NCBI RefSeq assembly: GCF_900105175.1
Contig: NZ_LT629771.1
Span: forward strand, 1,116,001-1,180,000
Reading direction: 5' to 3'
Source: Jiangella sp. DSM 45060
GTDB lineage: Bacteria; Actinomycetota; Actinomycetes; Jiangellales; Jiangellaceae
Length of the DNA stretch: 64,000 nt
This document shows, one piece after another, positions 34,863 through 43,877 of the stretch. The notes beneath the pieces were generated by a model. That model saw nothing but the letters and a program-made list of their open reading frames with translations. It was not told where the DNA came from and ran no database searches. Each line of letters starts with the position of its first letter. The stretch's first letter is position 1. The position numbers and the translations under genes were made by a program.

Positions 34863-36841
34863 GCGCGTCCAGGTCCACGACGACGGCCGCGCCCGCACGG
34901 CCGGCGGGTGGCCGTCCCGGCGGCGGCCCGCCCGGCATGGCCGCGATGGCCGGCCCGCCGCAGAAGGCGCTGAACTTCGGCCCGTCGGCGAAGCGGCTGA
35001 TCGGCCGGCTGGCGCCGGAGCGGGCCGGCGTCGCGCTGGTGATCGTGCTGGCCGTGATCAGCGTCGCGCTCAACGCGATCGGCCCGCGGCTGCTCGGGCA
35101 CGGCACCGACCTCATCTTCCAGGGCGTCATCGGCCGGCAGCTGCCCGCCGATGTCAGCAAGGAGCAGGCGGTCGAGGGCCTGCGCGCCGGCGGCCAGGAC
35201 ACCTTCGCCGACATGCTCGCGCACATGGACGTCGTGCCCGGCCAGGGTGTCGACTTCGACGCGCTGCGGACGGTGCTGCTCGGCGTGCTGGCGCTTTACG
35301 TGGGCGCGTCGCTGTTCATGTGGCTGCAGGCGTACCTGCTCAACACCATCGTGCAGCGGACGGTGTTCCGGCTGCGCTCCGACGTCGAGGACAAGATCCA
35401 CCGGCTGCCGCTGAAGTACTTCGACGCCAACGCCCGCGGCGACGTGCTCAGCCGCGTCACCAACGACATCGACAACGTGTCGCAGAGCCTGCAGCAGACC
35501 ATGAGCCAGCTGCTGAACTCGCTGCTCACCGTCATCGGCGTGCTGGTGATGATGTTCTGGATCTCGCCGCTGCTGGCGCTGATCGCGCTGGCGACGATCC
35601 CGCTGTCGCTGCTCGTGACGGCGCTGGTCGCGAAGCGGTCGCAGAAGCAGTTCGTCGCGCAGTGGGCGCACACCGGCGCGCTGAACGGGCAGATCGAGGA
35701 GGCCTACACCGGCCACGCGCTGGTCAAGGTGTTCGGCCGGCAGCGCGAGGTGGAGCAGTCGTTCGCCGGCAAGAACGAGGAGCTGTTCCAGGCCAGCTTC
35801 GGCGCCCAGTTCGTGTCCGGGCTGATCATGCCGGCGATGTTCTTCCTCGGGAACCTCAACTACGTCGCCATCGCCGTCGTCGGCGGCCTGCGGGTCGCGT
35901 CCGGGTCGATGAGCCTCGGCGAGGTGCAGGCGTTCGTCCAGTACACCCGCCAGTTCACCCAGCCGCTCACCCAGCTGGCGTCGATGGCGAACCTGCTGCA
36001 GTCCGGCGTCGCGTCGGCCGAGCGGGTGTTCGAGCTGCTGGACGAGCCCGAGCAGGTGCCCGACCCGGCCGCGCCGGCGACGCTGGGCGGCCCGGCCCGC
36101 GGGCGGGTCGAGTTCGAGCACGTCACGTTCAGCTACGACCCCGACCAGCCGCTGATCGAGGACCTCTCGCTGGTGGCCGAGCCGGGCCGCACGGTGGCGA
36201 TCGTGGGACCGACCGGCGCGGGCAAGACCACGCTGGTCAACCTGATCATGCGGTTCTACGAGCTGCAGGGCGGGCGCATCACCATCGACGGCCGCGACAT
36301 CGCCGACCTCAGCCGCGACGAGCTGCGCTCCAACATCGGCATGGTGCTGCAGGACACCTGGCTGTTCGGCGGCACCATCCGCGAGAACCTCGCCTACGGC
36401 GACCCGTCGGCGCCGGAGGAGCGCATCCGCGCCGCGGCCGAGGCCACCTACGTCGACCGGTTCGTGCACTCGCTGCCCGACGGCTACGACACCGTCATCG
36501 ACGAGGAGGGCGACAACATCAGCGCCGGTGAGAAGCAGCTGCTCACCATCGCGCGGGCGTTCCTCGCCGACCCGTCCATCCTCATCCTCGACGAGGCGAC
36601 GTCGTCGGTCGACACCCGCACCGAGGTGCTCGTCCAGCACGCCATGGCGGCGCTGCGCAGCGACCGCACCAGCTTCGTCATCGCCCACCGCCTCTCCACC
36701 ATCCGCGACGCCGACCTCATCCTCGTCATGCGTGACGGCGCCATCGTCGAGCAGGGCTCGCACACCGAGCTGCTGGAGCGGCGCGGAGCATACTTCGACC
36801 TGTACAACAGCCAGTTCGCGCTGCCCGCCGTCGACGAGTAG
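34859..36841 (+). CDS. Heterodimeric ABC exporter, subunit with canonical Walker B
   Basis: 660 residues. A Pro/Gly/Ala-rich cytoplasmic N-terminus (about 40 residues) precedes a six-helix membrane domain with a long first periplasmic loop ([15 protein letters not shown]). The NBD has Walker [10 protein letters not shown] (about 450), Walker [13 protein letters not shown] with catalytic Glu (about 578), and H-loop VIAHRLSTI. Its own signature is altered: NISAGEKQL instead of LSGGQ. Since that signature completes the partner's degenerate site, the pair has one working and one crippled ATP site. Confidence 0.93.
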   Translation: MSASRSTTTAAPARPAGGRPGGGPPGMAAMAGPPQKALNFGPSAKRLIGRLAPERAGVALVIVLAVISVALNAIGPRLLGHGTDLIFQGVIGRQLPADVSKEQAVEGLRAGGQDTFADMLAHMDVVPGQGVDFDALRTVLLGVLALYVGASLFMWLQAYLLNTIVQRTVFRLRSDVEDKIHRLPLKYFDANARGDVLSRVTNDIDNVSQSLQQTMSQLLNSLLTVIGVLVMMFWISPLLALIALATIPLSLLVTALVAKRSQKQFVAQWAHTGALNGQIEEAYTGHALVKVFGRQREVEQSFAGKNEELFQASFGAQFVSGLIMPAMFFLGNLNYVAIAVVGGLRVASGSMSLGEVQAFVQYTRQFTQPLTQLASMANLLQSGVASAERVFELLDEPEQVPDPAAPATLGGPARGRVEFEHVTFSYDPDQPLIEDLSLVAEPGRTVAIVGPTGAGKTTLVNLIMRFYELQGGRITIDGRDIADLSRDELRSNIGMVLQDTWLFGGTIRENLAYGDPSAPEERIRAAAEATYVDRFVHSLPDGYDTVIDEEGDNISAGEKQLLTIARAFLADPSILILDEATSSVDTRTEVLVQHAMAALRSDRTSFVIAHRLSTIRDADLILVMRDGAIVEQGSHTELLERRGAYFDLYNSQFALPAVDE

Positions 36842-36850
36842 GGGGACACC

Positions 36851-37654
36851 GTGGCGAAGAAGGACGAGCGGCTTCCGAAGAAGATCTACGAGAAGGAGCT
36901 GTTCCGGCTGCAGGCGCAGCTGGTGACGTTGCAGGAGTGGGTCCGCCAGGAGGGCGCCCGCGTCGTCGTGGTCTTCGAGGGGCGCGACGCGGCCGGTAAG
37001 GGCAGCACCATCAAGCGGGTCACGCAGTACCTCAACCCCCGCATCGCCCGCATCGCCGCCCTGCCGGCGCCGACGGAGCGGCAGCGCGGCCAGTGGTACT
37101 TCCAGCGCTACGTCGAGCACCTGCCGGCCGCCGGTGAGATCGTCCTGTTCGACCGCAGCTGGTACAACCGCGCCGGCGTCGAGCGGGTCATGGGCTTCTG
37201 CACGAAGGAGGAGTACCAGCGCTTCCTCAGCCAGGCCCCGACGTTCGAGCGGATGCTGGTCGAGGACGGCATCCTGCTGCGCAAGTACTGGTTCTCGGTG
37301 AGCGACGCGGAGCAGGAACGCCGGTTCCGGTCGCGGCTGGAGGACCCGATGCGCCGGTGGAAGCTGTCGCCGATGGACCTCGAGTCGATCAGCCGCTGGG
37401 AGGACTACTCGCGCGCCAAGGACGACATGTTCGTGCACACGGACATCCCCGAAGCGCCGTGGTACGTGGTCGAGAGCGAGGACAAGCGGTCGGCGCGCAT
37501 CAACATGATCGCGCACCTGCTCTCGACCATCCCGTACCACGAGGTGCAGCGCCGGCCCCTGGAGCTGCCGCCGCGGCCGGCCGCCAAGGGGTACGAGCGG
37601 CCGCCGCGCGAGCTGCAGACCTACGTGCCCGACCACGCGGCCTCGCTCAGCTGA
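36851..37654 (+). CDS. ppk2: Polyphosphate kinase 2 (PPK2) family protein
   Basis: 267 residues, single PPK2 domain. Walker A VVFEGRDAAGKGSTIKRV (about 38-55), FDRSWYNRAGVERVMGFC (Walker B and lid, about 99-118), KYWFSVSDAEQERRF and RWKLSPMDLESISRWEDYSRAKD are all conserved. It phosphorylates nucleoside mono- or diphosphates from polyphosphate; the type (NDP-class likely) cannot be settled here. GTG start 9 nt after the ABC gene. The 3' end overlaps the convergent ankyrin gene by 8 bp. Confidence 0.93.
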   Translation: MAKKDERLPKKIYEKELFRLQAQLVTLQEWVRQEGARVVVVFEGRDAAGKGSTIKRVTQYLNPRIARIAALPAPTERQRGQWYFQRYVEHLPAAGEIVLFDRSWYNRAGVERVMGFCTKEEYQRFLSQAPTFERMLVEDGILLRKYWFSVSDAEQERRFRSRLEDPMRRWKLSPMDLESISRWEDYSRAKDDMFVHTDIPEAPWYVVESEDKRSARINMIAHLLSTIPYHEVQRRPLELPPRPAAKGYERPPRELQTYVPDHAASLS

Positions 37655-39137
37655 GCTCCGGCAGCTCGACGCCGTGGTCGAGCAGCGCCTGGGCGCAGCC
37701 GGCCCAGTCGCCGGCGATGCCCGGTTCCTCGTTGTTCCGCGACGCCCAGGCGAGGGTGCCGACGACGGTGTCGCCGAAGCCGTGCACGACGGCGGGGTCG
37801 GCGCCGTGTTCGAGCAGGAAGCGCGCCAGCGCCGCGTCGCCGCGGAAGACCGCGTGGTTCAGGGCGGTGGCGTTCCAGTCGCCGCCGGGGTGGTCGATCG
37901 GCCAGCCGGCCTCCACGAGGAGCCGGACGGCGTCGGCGGCGCCCTCGCCGGCGAGGTCGGGCAGCAGCCGCCGCCGGCCGTCGTCGAGGGTGTCGACGAG
38001 TCCGGGATGCGCGGCGAGCAGGTTCCGGGCAGCGGCGCCGTCCCCGCTGGCGCAGGCGGTGATCAGGTCGTCGAGGGGCGTGCCGTCGGCGTCGTCGGCC
38101 GGCAGCAGCGCCGCCGCCTCCGTCAGCCCGAACCGCAGCGCCAGCCGGTGCGCGCCGACCCCGTCCGGCGTGACGGCGCGCGGGTCGGCCCCGGCGTCGA
38201 GCAGCAGCCGCACGTAATGCGTCGAGCAGCGCCGCCGCAGCGCGAACAGCAGCGGCGTCCCCCACGACGGCGACGGCTCGTCAGCGTCGCCGCCGTGCTC
38301 GAGCAGCAGCCGCAGCACCCCGGCGTCGTCGTGGTCGGCGGCGGCGTACATGGCGTTCGTGCCGGTGACGGTCGCGCCGGCGGCCAGCAGCAGCCGGGCG
38401 CACTCGCGGTCGCCGAGTGAGTGGTACAGCGACTCGCCGTCGTCCGGGTCGGCGCCGGCGTCGAGCAGCAGCGTGGTCAGCTCGTGGTCGTGGGTGACGC
38501 CCGCCGCGCCGTACAGCGCCGTCACCGGGTGCTGCCCGCCCGCGGGGACGACCGCCTGGTTCGGGTCGGCGCCCGCGGCCAGCAGCGCGCGGGAACAGGC
38601 GCGGAGGCCGCCGGCGAATTCCGGCAGCCGCACCAGCGACGAGTGCGCGACGGCGAGCAGCGGCGGCAGGCGCAGCGTTCCGCCGGACCGGTGCACCCAG
38701 CCCGGATCCGCGGCGATCGCCGCCTCGACGGCCGCGATGTCGCCGGTCGCGGTGGCGATGCCGCCGGCAGCGGCCGCGGTGCCGGCACCCTCGCGGACGG
38801 CGCGTAGCAGGCGGGCTGCCTCGACCGGCCGGGCGGCGTGCGTGCCGCCGATGGTGTCGCCCGCGTACACCAGCCGCAGCCAGTGCTCGGCCGTCACCCC
38901 ACGGACCTCCTCGACGTGGCGCCGCAGGGCGGCCCAGGACGCGAAGCCGTACTCGCGGGCGACGCAGGACTGCGCGTCGCGCAGCCGTGGCGCGGTGGTG
39001 TGCGGCCCCGTGGCGTGCGGCAGGGTGGCGCGGAACCGGGCGGCGGCCGCCGGATCACCGTCGTGGTAGCCGCGCAGCAGCTCTTTGGCCTGCTTCTTCA
39101 GGTGGCCGAGGTCGGGTCGGGCGGGTAGCTCGGGCAT
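37647..39137 (-). CDS. Ankyrin-repeat protein
   Basis: 496 residues. The N-terminal part (PARPDLGHLKKQAKELLRGYHDGDPAAAARFRATLP, REYGFASWAALRRHVE) is the motif seen in actinobacterial ankyrin proteins. At least eight ankyrin-like repeats follow, e.g. LTTLLLDAGADPDDGES, VRLLLDAGADPRAVTPDG, LARFLLEHGADPAVVHGFGD. The ATG has GGAGGA 7 nt upstream. Repeats imply protein binding; no enzymatic domain, signal peptide or membrane helix is seen. Partner unknown. Confidence 0.87.
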   Translation of the reverse strand: MPELPARPDLGHLKKQAKELLRGYHDGDPAAAARFRATLPHATGPHTTAPRLRDAQSCVAREYGFASWAALRRHVEEVRGVTAEHWLRLVYAGDTIGGTHAARPVEAARLLRAVREGAGTAAAAGGIATATGDIAAVEAAIAADPGWVHRSGGTLRLPPLLAVAHSSLVRLPEFAGGLRACSRALLAAGADPNQAVVPAGGQHPVTALYGAAGVTHDHELTTLLLDAGADPDDGESLYHSLGDRECARLLLAAGATVTGTNAMYAAADHDDAGVLRLLLEHGGDADEPSPSWGTPLLFALRRRCSTHYVRLLLDAGADPRAVTPDGVGAHRLALRFGLTEAAALLPADDADGTPLDDLITACASGDGAAARNLLAAHPGLVDTLDDGRRRLLPDLAGEGAADAVRLLVEAGWPIDHPGGDWNATALNHAVFRGDAALARFLLEHGADPAVVHGFGDTVVGTLAWASRNNEEPGIAGDWAGCAQALLDHGVELPELS

Positions 39138-39293
39138 CGAGTCCTCCGTGCGCGAGAGCGCCGATGGTCCGCACACTCGGCTGCACAAAGGCTCGGACGT
39201 CGACCTGTGCTGACGGAGTGGGTTCGACCCTGCCCGCGGACCCGGACGCGGCTCCGGCCGCGCTGGCAAGCAGTCTACGCGCCCGGTGCGGCC

Positions 39294-39343
39294 TTGCCAG
39301 ATCGGCAACGAATCTTGCCGTCCGGGCGCGGCAGGCGCATCCT
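39294..39343 (+). promoter_or_regulatory. Leaderless promoter with inverted repeat before the flavoprotein gene
   Basis: TTGCCG (39315-39320) and CATCCT (39338-39343) with 17-bp spacing; the -10 ends 7 nt before ATG 39350. An inverted repeat TTGCC-AGATC-GGCAA (39294-39308) lies immediately upstream of the -35, a position suited to an activator or repressor. Confidence 0.55.
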
Positions 39344-39349
39344 GGCAGT

Positions 39350-40312
39350 ATGACTAATGAGAACCGTTACGACGTAGTGGTGGTCGGCGGCGGGCCGGCC
39401 GGGCTGAGCGGCGCGTTGACGCTCGCGCGTGCGCGGCGGTCGGTGCTGGTCGTCGACGCCGGTGAGCCGCGCAACGCGCCGGCCGGCGGCGTCCACAACT
39501 ACCTGGGCCGCGAGGGCGCCGCGCCGGGCGAGCTGTACCGCATCGGCCGGTCCGAGATCGCCGGCTACGGCGGCAAGTTCGTCGATGGCGCGGCGGCCGA
39601 GGTGACCGGCACGGCCGGCGACTTCACCGTCCGCCTCGACAGCGGCGCGACGGTGCGGGCGCGGCGGATCCTGCTGGCCACCGGCGGCGTCGACGAACTG
39701 CCGGACGTGCCCGGCGTGCGCGAGCGGTGGGGGCGCGACGTGCTGCACTGCCCGTACTGCCACGGCTGGGAGGTGCGCGACCGCGCGATCGGCGTCCTGG
39801 CGACGTCGGCGGCGTCGGTGCACCACGCGCAGCTGTTCCGGCAGTGGTCCGCCGACGTCACCCTGTTCACGCACACCGCGCCGGCCCTGGACGACGCGCA
39901 GCTGGCCGACCTCGCCGGGCGCGGCGTGCGGGTGGTCGAGGGGACGGTCGCGGCGCTGCGGATCGAGTCCGACGAGCTGACCGGCGTCGAGCTCGACAGC
40001 GGCCTGGTCGTCCCCGCCGACGCCGTCGTCGTCGCGCCGAAGCCGGTCGCGCGGGTCGGGATGGTCGCGGGCCTCGGCCTGACCGCCGTCGAGCAGGAGC
40101 GCGGCGGCATCATCGCGGGCACCTCCCTCACCGTCGACCCGATGGGCGGCACCTCGGTGCCCGGTGTCTGGGCGGCCGGCAATGTTGCCGATGTGTTCGC
40201 CACAGTGATCAAGTCCGCATCGGCCGGTGTCGACGCGGCCGCCATGATCAACATGGATCTCGTCAATGCTGGGATCTACTCGCCGGCCGCCGTGGCCGCC
40301 GCAGCGAGCTGA
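39350..40312 (+). CDS. Thioredoxin-reductase-like FAD-dependent oxidoreductase
   Basis: 320 residues. N-terminal FAD site VVVVGGGPAGLSGALTLARARRSVLVVDAGEPRNAPAGG; redox pair CPYC in LHCPYCHGWEVRD (about residues 133-136); C-terminal GVWAAGNVADVFATVIKSASAG is the second FAD motif. The NAD(P) motif in the middle is weak (GVLATSAASVHHAQLF lacks GxGxxA), so it may take electrons from another donor, as in the ferredoxin/flavin-type thioredoxin reductase-like group. Convergent with the siderophore lipoprotein gene, which ends 37 bp inside this gene on the other strand. Confidence 0.87.
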   Translation: MTNENRYDVVVVGGGPAGLSGALTLARARRSVLVVDAGEPRNAPAGGVHNYLGREGAAPGELYRIGRSEIAGYGGKFVDGAAAEVTGTAGDFTVRLDSGATVRARRILLATGGVDELPDVPGVRERWGRDVLHCPYCHGWEVRDRAIGVLATSAASVHHAQLFRQWSADVTLFTHTAPALDDAQLADLAGRGVRVVEGTVAALRIESDELTGVELDSGLVVPADAVVVAPKPVARVGMVAGLGLTAVEQERGGIIAGTSLTVDPMGGTSVPGVWAAGNVADVFATVIKSASAGVDAAAMINMDLVNAGIYSPAAVAAAAS

Positions 40313-41313
40313 GGCAGGTAGTCGTCGAGCATCCACGGGATCGACAGCACCGTCGGCGCGGAGCTGGCGGTCACGTAGTCCTCGCCGGCGATCGGGGCGA
40401 ACGCGCCCGCCGCGACGGCCGGGAGCTGCGCGTACGCCGGGTTCGCCGCGAACGCGTCGGCCGCCGACTGGTCGTTGAACCAGCCGATGAACACGTCGGC
40501 CTCGATGTCGCCCGCCAGCTCCGGCGACACGTAGTAGTACACGCCGTCACCCTCCGCGTGCTCGTCGACGTACGGGGTGAGGGTCATGCCGAGGTCGGTG
40601 AGCAGCCGCACCCGCACGTCGTCGGACGTGTAGAGGGCGAGCTGCGCGCCGTCCTCGGCGCCGTAGGCGAAGGTGGTGCCGGCCAGCTCCGGGAACTCGT
40701 CGGTGCGGGTGGCGAGGTACTCCTCGGTCTCGGCGACCAGTTCGTCGGCCTGCGCGGACCGTCCCAGCGCCGCGCCGATGATCGTCGTCTGGTCCTGCCA
40801 GGACGTGCTCCACGGCGCGTCCGGGTAGGCGACCGTGGGTGCGATGGCGCTGAGGGTGTCGTACTCCTCCTGCGTGAGCCCCGAGTACACGGCGACGATG
40901 ACGTCGGGCTGCTGCTCGGCGATCGCCTCGTACGGGATCTCCTCGCCGGAGGCGTTCGGCAGCAGCTCCGGCAGCTCGGCATCGCCGAGGTTCTCGCGCA
41001 CCCAGGGCAGCACGCCCTCGTCGTCGCCGCCGTAGTCGAAGAACGGCATCGCCACCGGGACCACCCCGAGTGCCAGCACCGCGTCCTGGTTCGACGGCCC
41101 CCACGTCACCACCCGCTCCGGCGCCTCCTCGAGCGTGGCGGAGCCGAGCGCGTGCTCGATGGTGACGGGGAACTCGCCCCTGCCGGCGGCGTTGGTCTCG
41201 TCGCCGCTCCGGCCGTCGTCGCCGCCCGAGCGGTCGTCGTCGGAGCCGCAGCCGACGAGGGCGGCGCCGAGCAGCAGAGCGAGCAGGAACGTCGGAAGGC
41301 GTCGAGAAGTCAC
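40276..41313 (-). CDS. Iron-siderophore ABC transporter substrate-binding lipoprotein
   Basis: 345 residues. Signal peptide with lipobox (FLLALLLGAALVGCGSDDD; lipid-bearing Cys about residue 22), then an acidic linker and a FepB/FecB-like fold: ERVVTWGPSNQDAVLALGVVPVAM, EQQPDVIVAVYSGLTQEEYDTLSAIAPTVAY, EADVFIGWFND. GTG start. An IdeR-type iron box lies 10 nt upstream, so it is probably induced by iron limitation. No permease or ATPase gene is adjacent. Confidence 0.92.
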   Translation of the reverse strand: MTSRRLPTFLLALLLGAALVGCGSDDDRSGGDDGRSGDETNAAGRGEFPVTIEHALGSATLEEAPERVVTWGPSNQDAVLALGVVPVAMPFFDYGGDDEGVLPWVRENLGDAELPELLPNASGEEIPYEAIAEQQPDVIVAVYSGLTQEEYDTLSAIAPTVAYPDAPWSTSWQDQTTIIGAALGRSAQADELVAETEEYLATRTDEFPELAGTTFAYGAEDGAQLALYTSDDVRVRLLTDLGMTLTPYVDEHAEGDGVYYYVSPELAGDIEADVFIGWFNDQSAADAFAANPAYAQLPAVAAGAFAPIAGEDYVTASSAPTVLSIPWMLDDYLPQLAAAATAAGE

Positions 41314-41319
41314 CCGGCT

Positions 41320-41344
41320 AAGTTAGCTCAGGCAAACCTAACTT
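41320..41344 (-). promoter_or_regulatory. IdeR/DtxR iron box
   Basis: TTAGGTTTGCCTGAGCTAA (minus strand, 41341-41323) matches the TTAGGTTAGSCTAACCTAA consensus in most positions. It is enclosed in a longer dyad AAGTTAG-N11-CTAACTT (41320-41344). It overlaps the promoter region of the siderophore-binding lipoprotein gene. Confidence 0.8.
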
Positions 41345-41390
41345 CGCATCTTCGGGCCCGCCGGCCGTCCCGTCCGAGGGCAGCGTTCAC

Positions 41391-41420
41391 CGGCCCCGAA
41401 CCGGCGAGGCCGGGGCCGGT
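41391..41420 (-). terminator. Inverted repeat between lipoprotein and hypothetical gene
   Basis: CCGGCCCC and GGGGCCGG arms about 10 nt apart form a GC-rich hairpin just after the stop of the minus-strand hypothetical gene, which ends at 41431. Confidence 0.45.
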
Positions 41421-41430
41421 GCTCGTCGGC

Positions 41431-42171
41431 TCAGGCAGTGACCGTGCCCGTGAGCCGGCAGGCGTCGGCCCAGCGGGCGGGGTCGGCGGTGCCGCGCGGC
41501 TCGACCAGCCGGGCGCAGTCGGTGATGGTCAGCTCGAGCAGGTGGTGCAGCATGGCGTCGGGGTCGGTGACGCAGGCGTTGGCGACGCCCTCGACGGCGC
41601 AGCGGACGGCCGTGGGCGCCGCGTAGCGCTGGAACCCCTTCATGGTGGTCTGCTCGCCCTCGGCGAAGTCGTACGCCCACCGGGCAGCGACCGGGACCTT
41701 GGCCAGCGCGTCGCGGCTGCGCTCGGTGAGCGTGCCGGCCGGCCGGTGGTCGAGGTCGTCGAGGATGCGCTCGGCCGACAGCAGCGCGACCGCCAGCACC
41801 CGCTGACGTTCCGCCGACGCCACCGGCAGGGCCGTCTGGGCGACCCGGAGCGTGATGTGGACGTCCATGCGCGGGTCGTCGGAGTCGACCCCGATGACCA
41901 TGGGGACCAGCGGGGCCAGTTGCGGCCGGCGCTCGTCGGAGATGGCGTCGTTCACCAGCCGGGCGACCGCGGCCAGCAGCGGATGCGTGCAGGACGGGTG
42001 GTCGCTCCATCGCTCGCCGGCGAGGTAGGACGCGAATTCCATGAAGCACGCGCCCTTGCGTGCGTTGCGGTGTTTGCCCTTCGAGAGCACCGGCAGCATG
42101 CCTGGTGCGTCGTTGTGGAGACCGGACATGGATGCACCCCGAGAGTCTTCGGCGGGTTGTGTGCTCACCAT
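41431..42171 (-). CDS. Conserved actinobacterial protein of unknown function
   Basis: 246 residues. The N-terminal half has an unusual conserved-looking segment GACFMEFASYLAGERWSDHPSCTHPLLAAVARLVNDAISDERR; the rest is alpha-helical (LPVASAERQRVLAVALLSAERIL, VANACVTDPDAMLHHLLELTITDCARL). The Cys and His residues could bind metal, but no known motif is formed. ATG 42171 has AGGAG 4-5 nt upstream; GTG 42186 is the alternative. Function not recognised; a hint of HD-like or effector-protein character only. Confidence 0.7.
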   Translation of the reverse strand: MVSTQPAEDSRGASMSGLHNDAPGMLPVLSKGKHRNARKGACFMEFASYLAGERWSDHPSCTHPLLAAVARLVNDAISDERRPQLAPLVPMVIGVDSDDPRMDVHITLRVAQTALPVASAERQRVLAVALLSAERILDDLDHRPAGTLTERSRDALAKVPVAARWAYDFAEGEQTTMKGFQRYAAPTAVRCAVEGVANACVTDPDAMLHHLLELTITDCARLVEPRGTADPARWADACRLTGTVTA

Positions 42172-42237
42172 CTTGCTCCTGTTCACGCCTGGATTCCACT
42201 GCTTTGCGCCGTGCTTTTCGGCCGGCGGGCGGGCGCG

Positions 42238-42927
42238 TCAGGAGGTGCGCCGGGCCTCCTCGGCGACGAGCGAGGCGGCCGTCGCGAGCCGCTCGCGTTC
42301 GGTCGTCGTCAGTTGCGGATCGGCGCCGCGGCGGGCCGTCGCCGCCGCGAGGTGATCGAGCGGCCCGCCGCCGGCGGCGGCCAGGAACGGTCCGATCAGT
42401 GCCGCCGCGACGGGCGCGAGGGCGGCGTCCGTACCCACGCTGACCTGGGCCAGGATCAGCGCCGAGTACACGACGTCGAGGTCGGCGGGGCCGTCGGTGG
42501 CGTTGCGCCAGTCGATCAGCACCGGCCCTTCCGGCGTCAGGACCACGTTGCCGGGGTGCAGGTCGAGGTGGACGACGGTGCCGGCGGCCGGGCCGGCGGG
42601 GCGTGCGTGACCGGACGGCGGGAGGGCGTGCAGGCGGTGGTGCAGCCCGGCCAGGATCGTGGCGGCGTCGGCGGCCGTGCGGTCGCCGTCGAGAAGGGCC
42701 TGGAGCAGCGTCGGGCCGGCGAGATGATCGAGGACGAGGTCCGGACCAGTGGCCTCGTGGACGGCCGGCGCGGGGAAGCCGTGGGCGCGGACGTGCGTCA
42801 TGACGGCCGCCTCGGACGCCGCGGACGCGCCGTCGCGGTAACGGCGCAGCACCCGGCCGCCGTCGATCGCGTAGACGTCGGCGGTGCGGCCGGCGCCCAC
42901 CAGCGCCAGGCCCGTCACGTCCGTCAT
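42238..42927 (-). CDS. Aminoglycoside phosphotransferase (APH)-family kinase
   Basis: 229 residues. A shortened N-lobe (GAGRTADVYAIDGGRVLRRY, with Arg-Arg at the usual Lys site) precedes the kinase-like core: VVHLDLHPGNVVLTPEGPVLIDWRNATDGPADLDVVY, which holds catalytic Asp in HLDLHPGN and the Mg-binding Asp in IDWRNA. Members phosphorylate small molecules such as aminoglycosides, choline or macrolides. Substrate unknown. 4 nt downstream of the PPOX gene stop and co-directional with it. Confidence 0.88.
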   Translation of the reverse strand: MTDVTGLALVGAGRTADVYAIDGGRVLRRYRDGASAASEAAVMTHVRAHGFPAPAVHEATGPDLVLDHLAGPTLLQALLDGDRTAADAATILAGLHHRLHALPPSGHARPAGPAAGTVVHLDLHPGNVVLTPEGPVLIDWRNATDGPADLDVVYSALILAQVSVGTDAALAPVAAALIGPFLAAAGGGPLDHLAAATARRGADPQLTTTERERLATAASLVAEEARRTS

Positions 42928-42930
42928 GGC

Positions 42931-43365
42931 TCAGTAGCCGCGGACGTGGTCGATGCGGACGACGGCCGCGGCCGAGTACTGGTGCGAGAAGGCCTCGGCG
43001 CTGCCGCTGACGCGGGCCATGTCGGGCCCGTACTTGGCGGCGTACTCGGGCGACTCGTGCGCCGGCGGGACGTCGTCGCGGAACTCCGCCCGCCCGGTGA
43101 GCACGATGACGTCGTCGCCACTGGCGTCGCTGTTCAGGTGCAGCGCGACTTGCGGCCGCTCGTCCAGCCAGTCGAGCCGCCTGGCGTGCCGGTCGTTGTA
43201 GATGACGACGTCGTCGCCGACGCGGGCGAACCACACCGGGTTCGGCTGCGGGGTTCCGCTGGGCGCGACCACCGTGAGCCAGATGACGCGGTCGTCGCGC
43301 AGGCGGTCGTGCACGCGCCGGCCGAACGCGGTGTCGATCGCGGGGAACGGGCGGGCGTCGGTCAT
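42931..43365 (-). CDS. F420/FMN-dependent PPOX-class reductase
   Basis: 144 residues. RDDRVIWLTVVAPSGTPQPNPVWFARVGDDVVIYNDRHARRLDWLDERPQVALHLNSD is the split-barrel flavin-binding pattern of TIGR03667-like actinobacterial proteins, which often use F420. Substrate unknown. A TACCCT -10 lies 7 nt upstream of the ATG spacing on the minus strand. Operonic with the APH-family gene. Confidence 0.85.
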   Translation of the reverse strand: MTDARPFPAIDTAFGRRVHDRLRDDRVIWLTVVAPSGTPQPNPVWFARVGDDVVIYNDRHARRLDWLDERPQVALHLNSDASGDDVIVLTGRAEFRDDVPPAHESPEYAAKYGPDMARVSGSAEAFSHQYSAAAVVRIDHVRGY

Positions 43366-43419
43366 GGATCCGAGGGTAGGCGGGTGCGCTGACCGGTGCG
43401 GGCCGCCCGCCGCGGGGAG

Positions 43420-43850
43420 TGGCCGGCGGGGCGGGCGTGGCCGGTGTGGCGAGCCGGTGGCGGTGGCCGGCGTGGTGGGCGTGGTCGGTGTGGCGAGCCG
43501 GTGGCGGTGGCCGGCGTGGTGGGCGTGGTCGGTGTGGCGAGCCGGTGGCGATGGCCGGTGGGCTGGCGGGGCGGTGGGGCTGGCGTGGTCGGTGTGGCGT
43601 GCCGGTGGTGGTGGCCGGGTGGGCGGGCGTGGTTGGTGTGGCGTGCCGGTGGTGGTGGCCGGGTGGGCGGGCGTGGTTGGTGTGCCGGTGCCGGTGCCGG
43701 TGCCGGTGCCGGTGCCGGTGGTGGTGGCCGGGTGGGCGGGCGTGGTTGGTGTGGCGTGCCGGTGGCGGTGGCCGGGTGGGCGGGCGTGGTCGGTGTGGCG
43801 AGCCGGTGGCTGTGGCCGGAAGGCGGGCGTGGTGGTGGGGCTGGGCCGGT
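43420..43850 (+). repeat. 44-bp G-rich minisatellite with embedded hexanucleotide repeats
   Basis: The marker GTGTGGCGAGCC or GTGTGGCGTGCC recurs at 43444, 43488, 43532, 43592, 43636, 43749 and 43793; adjacent spacings are 44 bp except where interrupted. Units share GGTGGTGGCCGGGTGGGCGG-like cores. At 43683-43718 there are six copies of TGCCGG. The period is not a multiple of three. No gene is seen in 43366-43877. Confidence 0.9.
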
Positions 43851-43877
43851 CGGCGCGGCTGGGCGCACAATGGCGGC

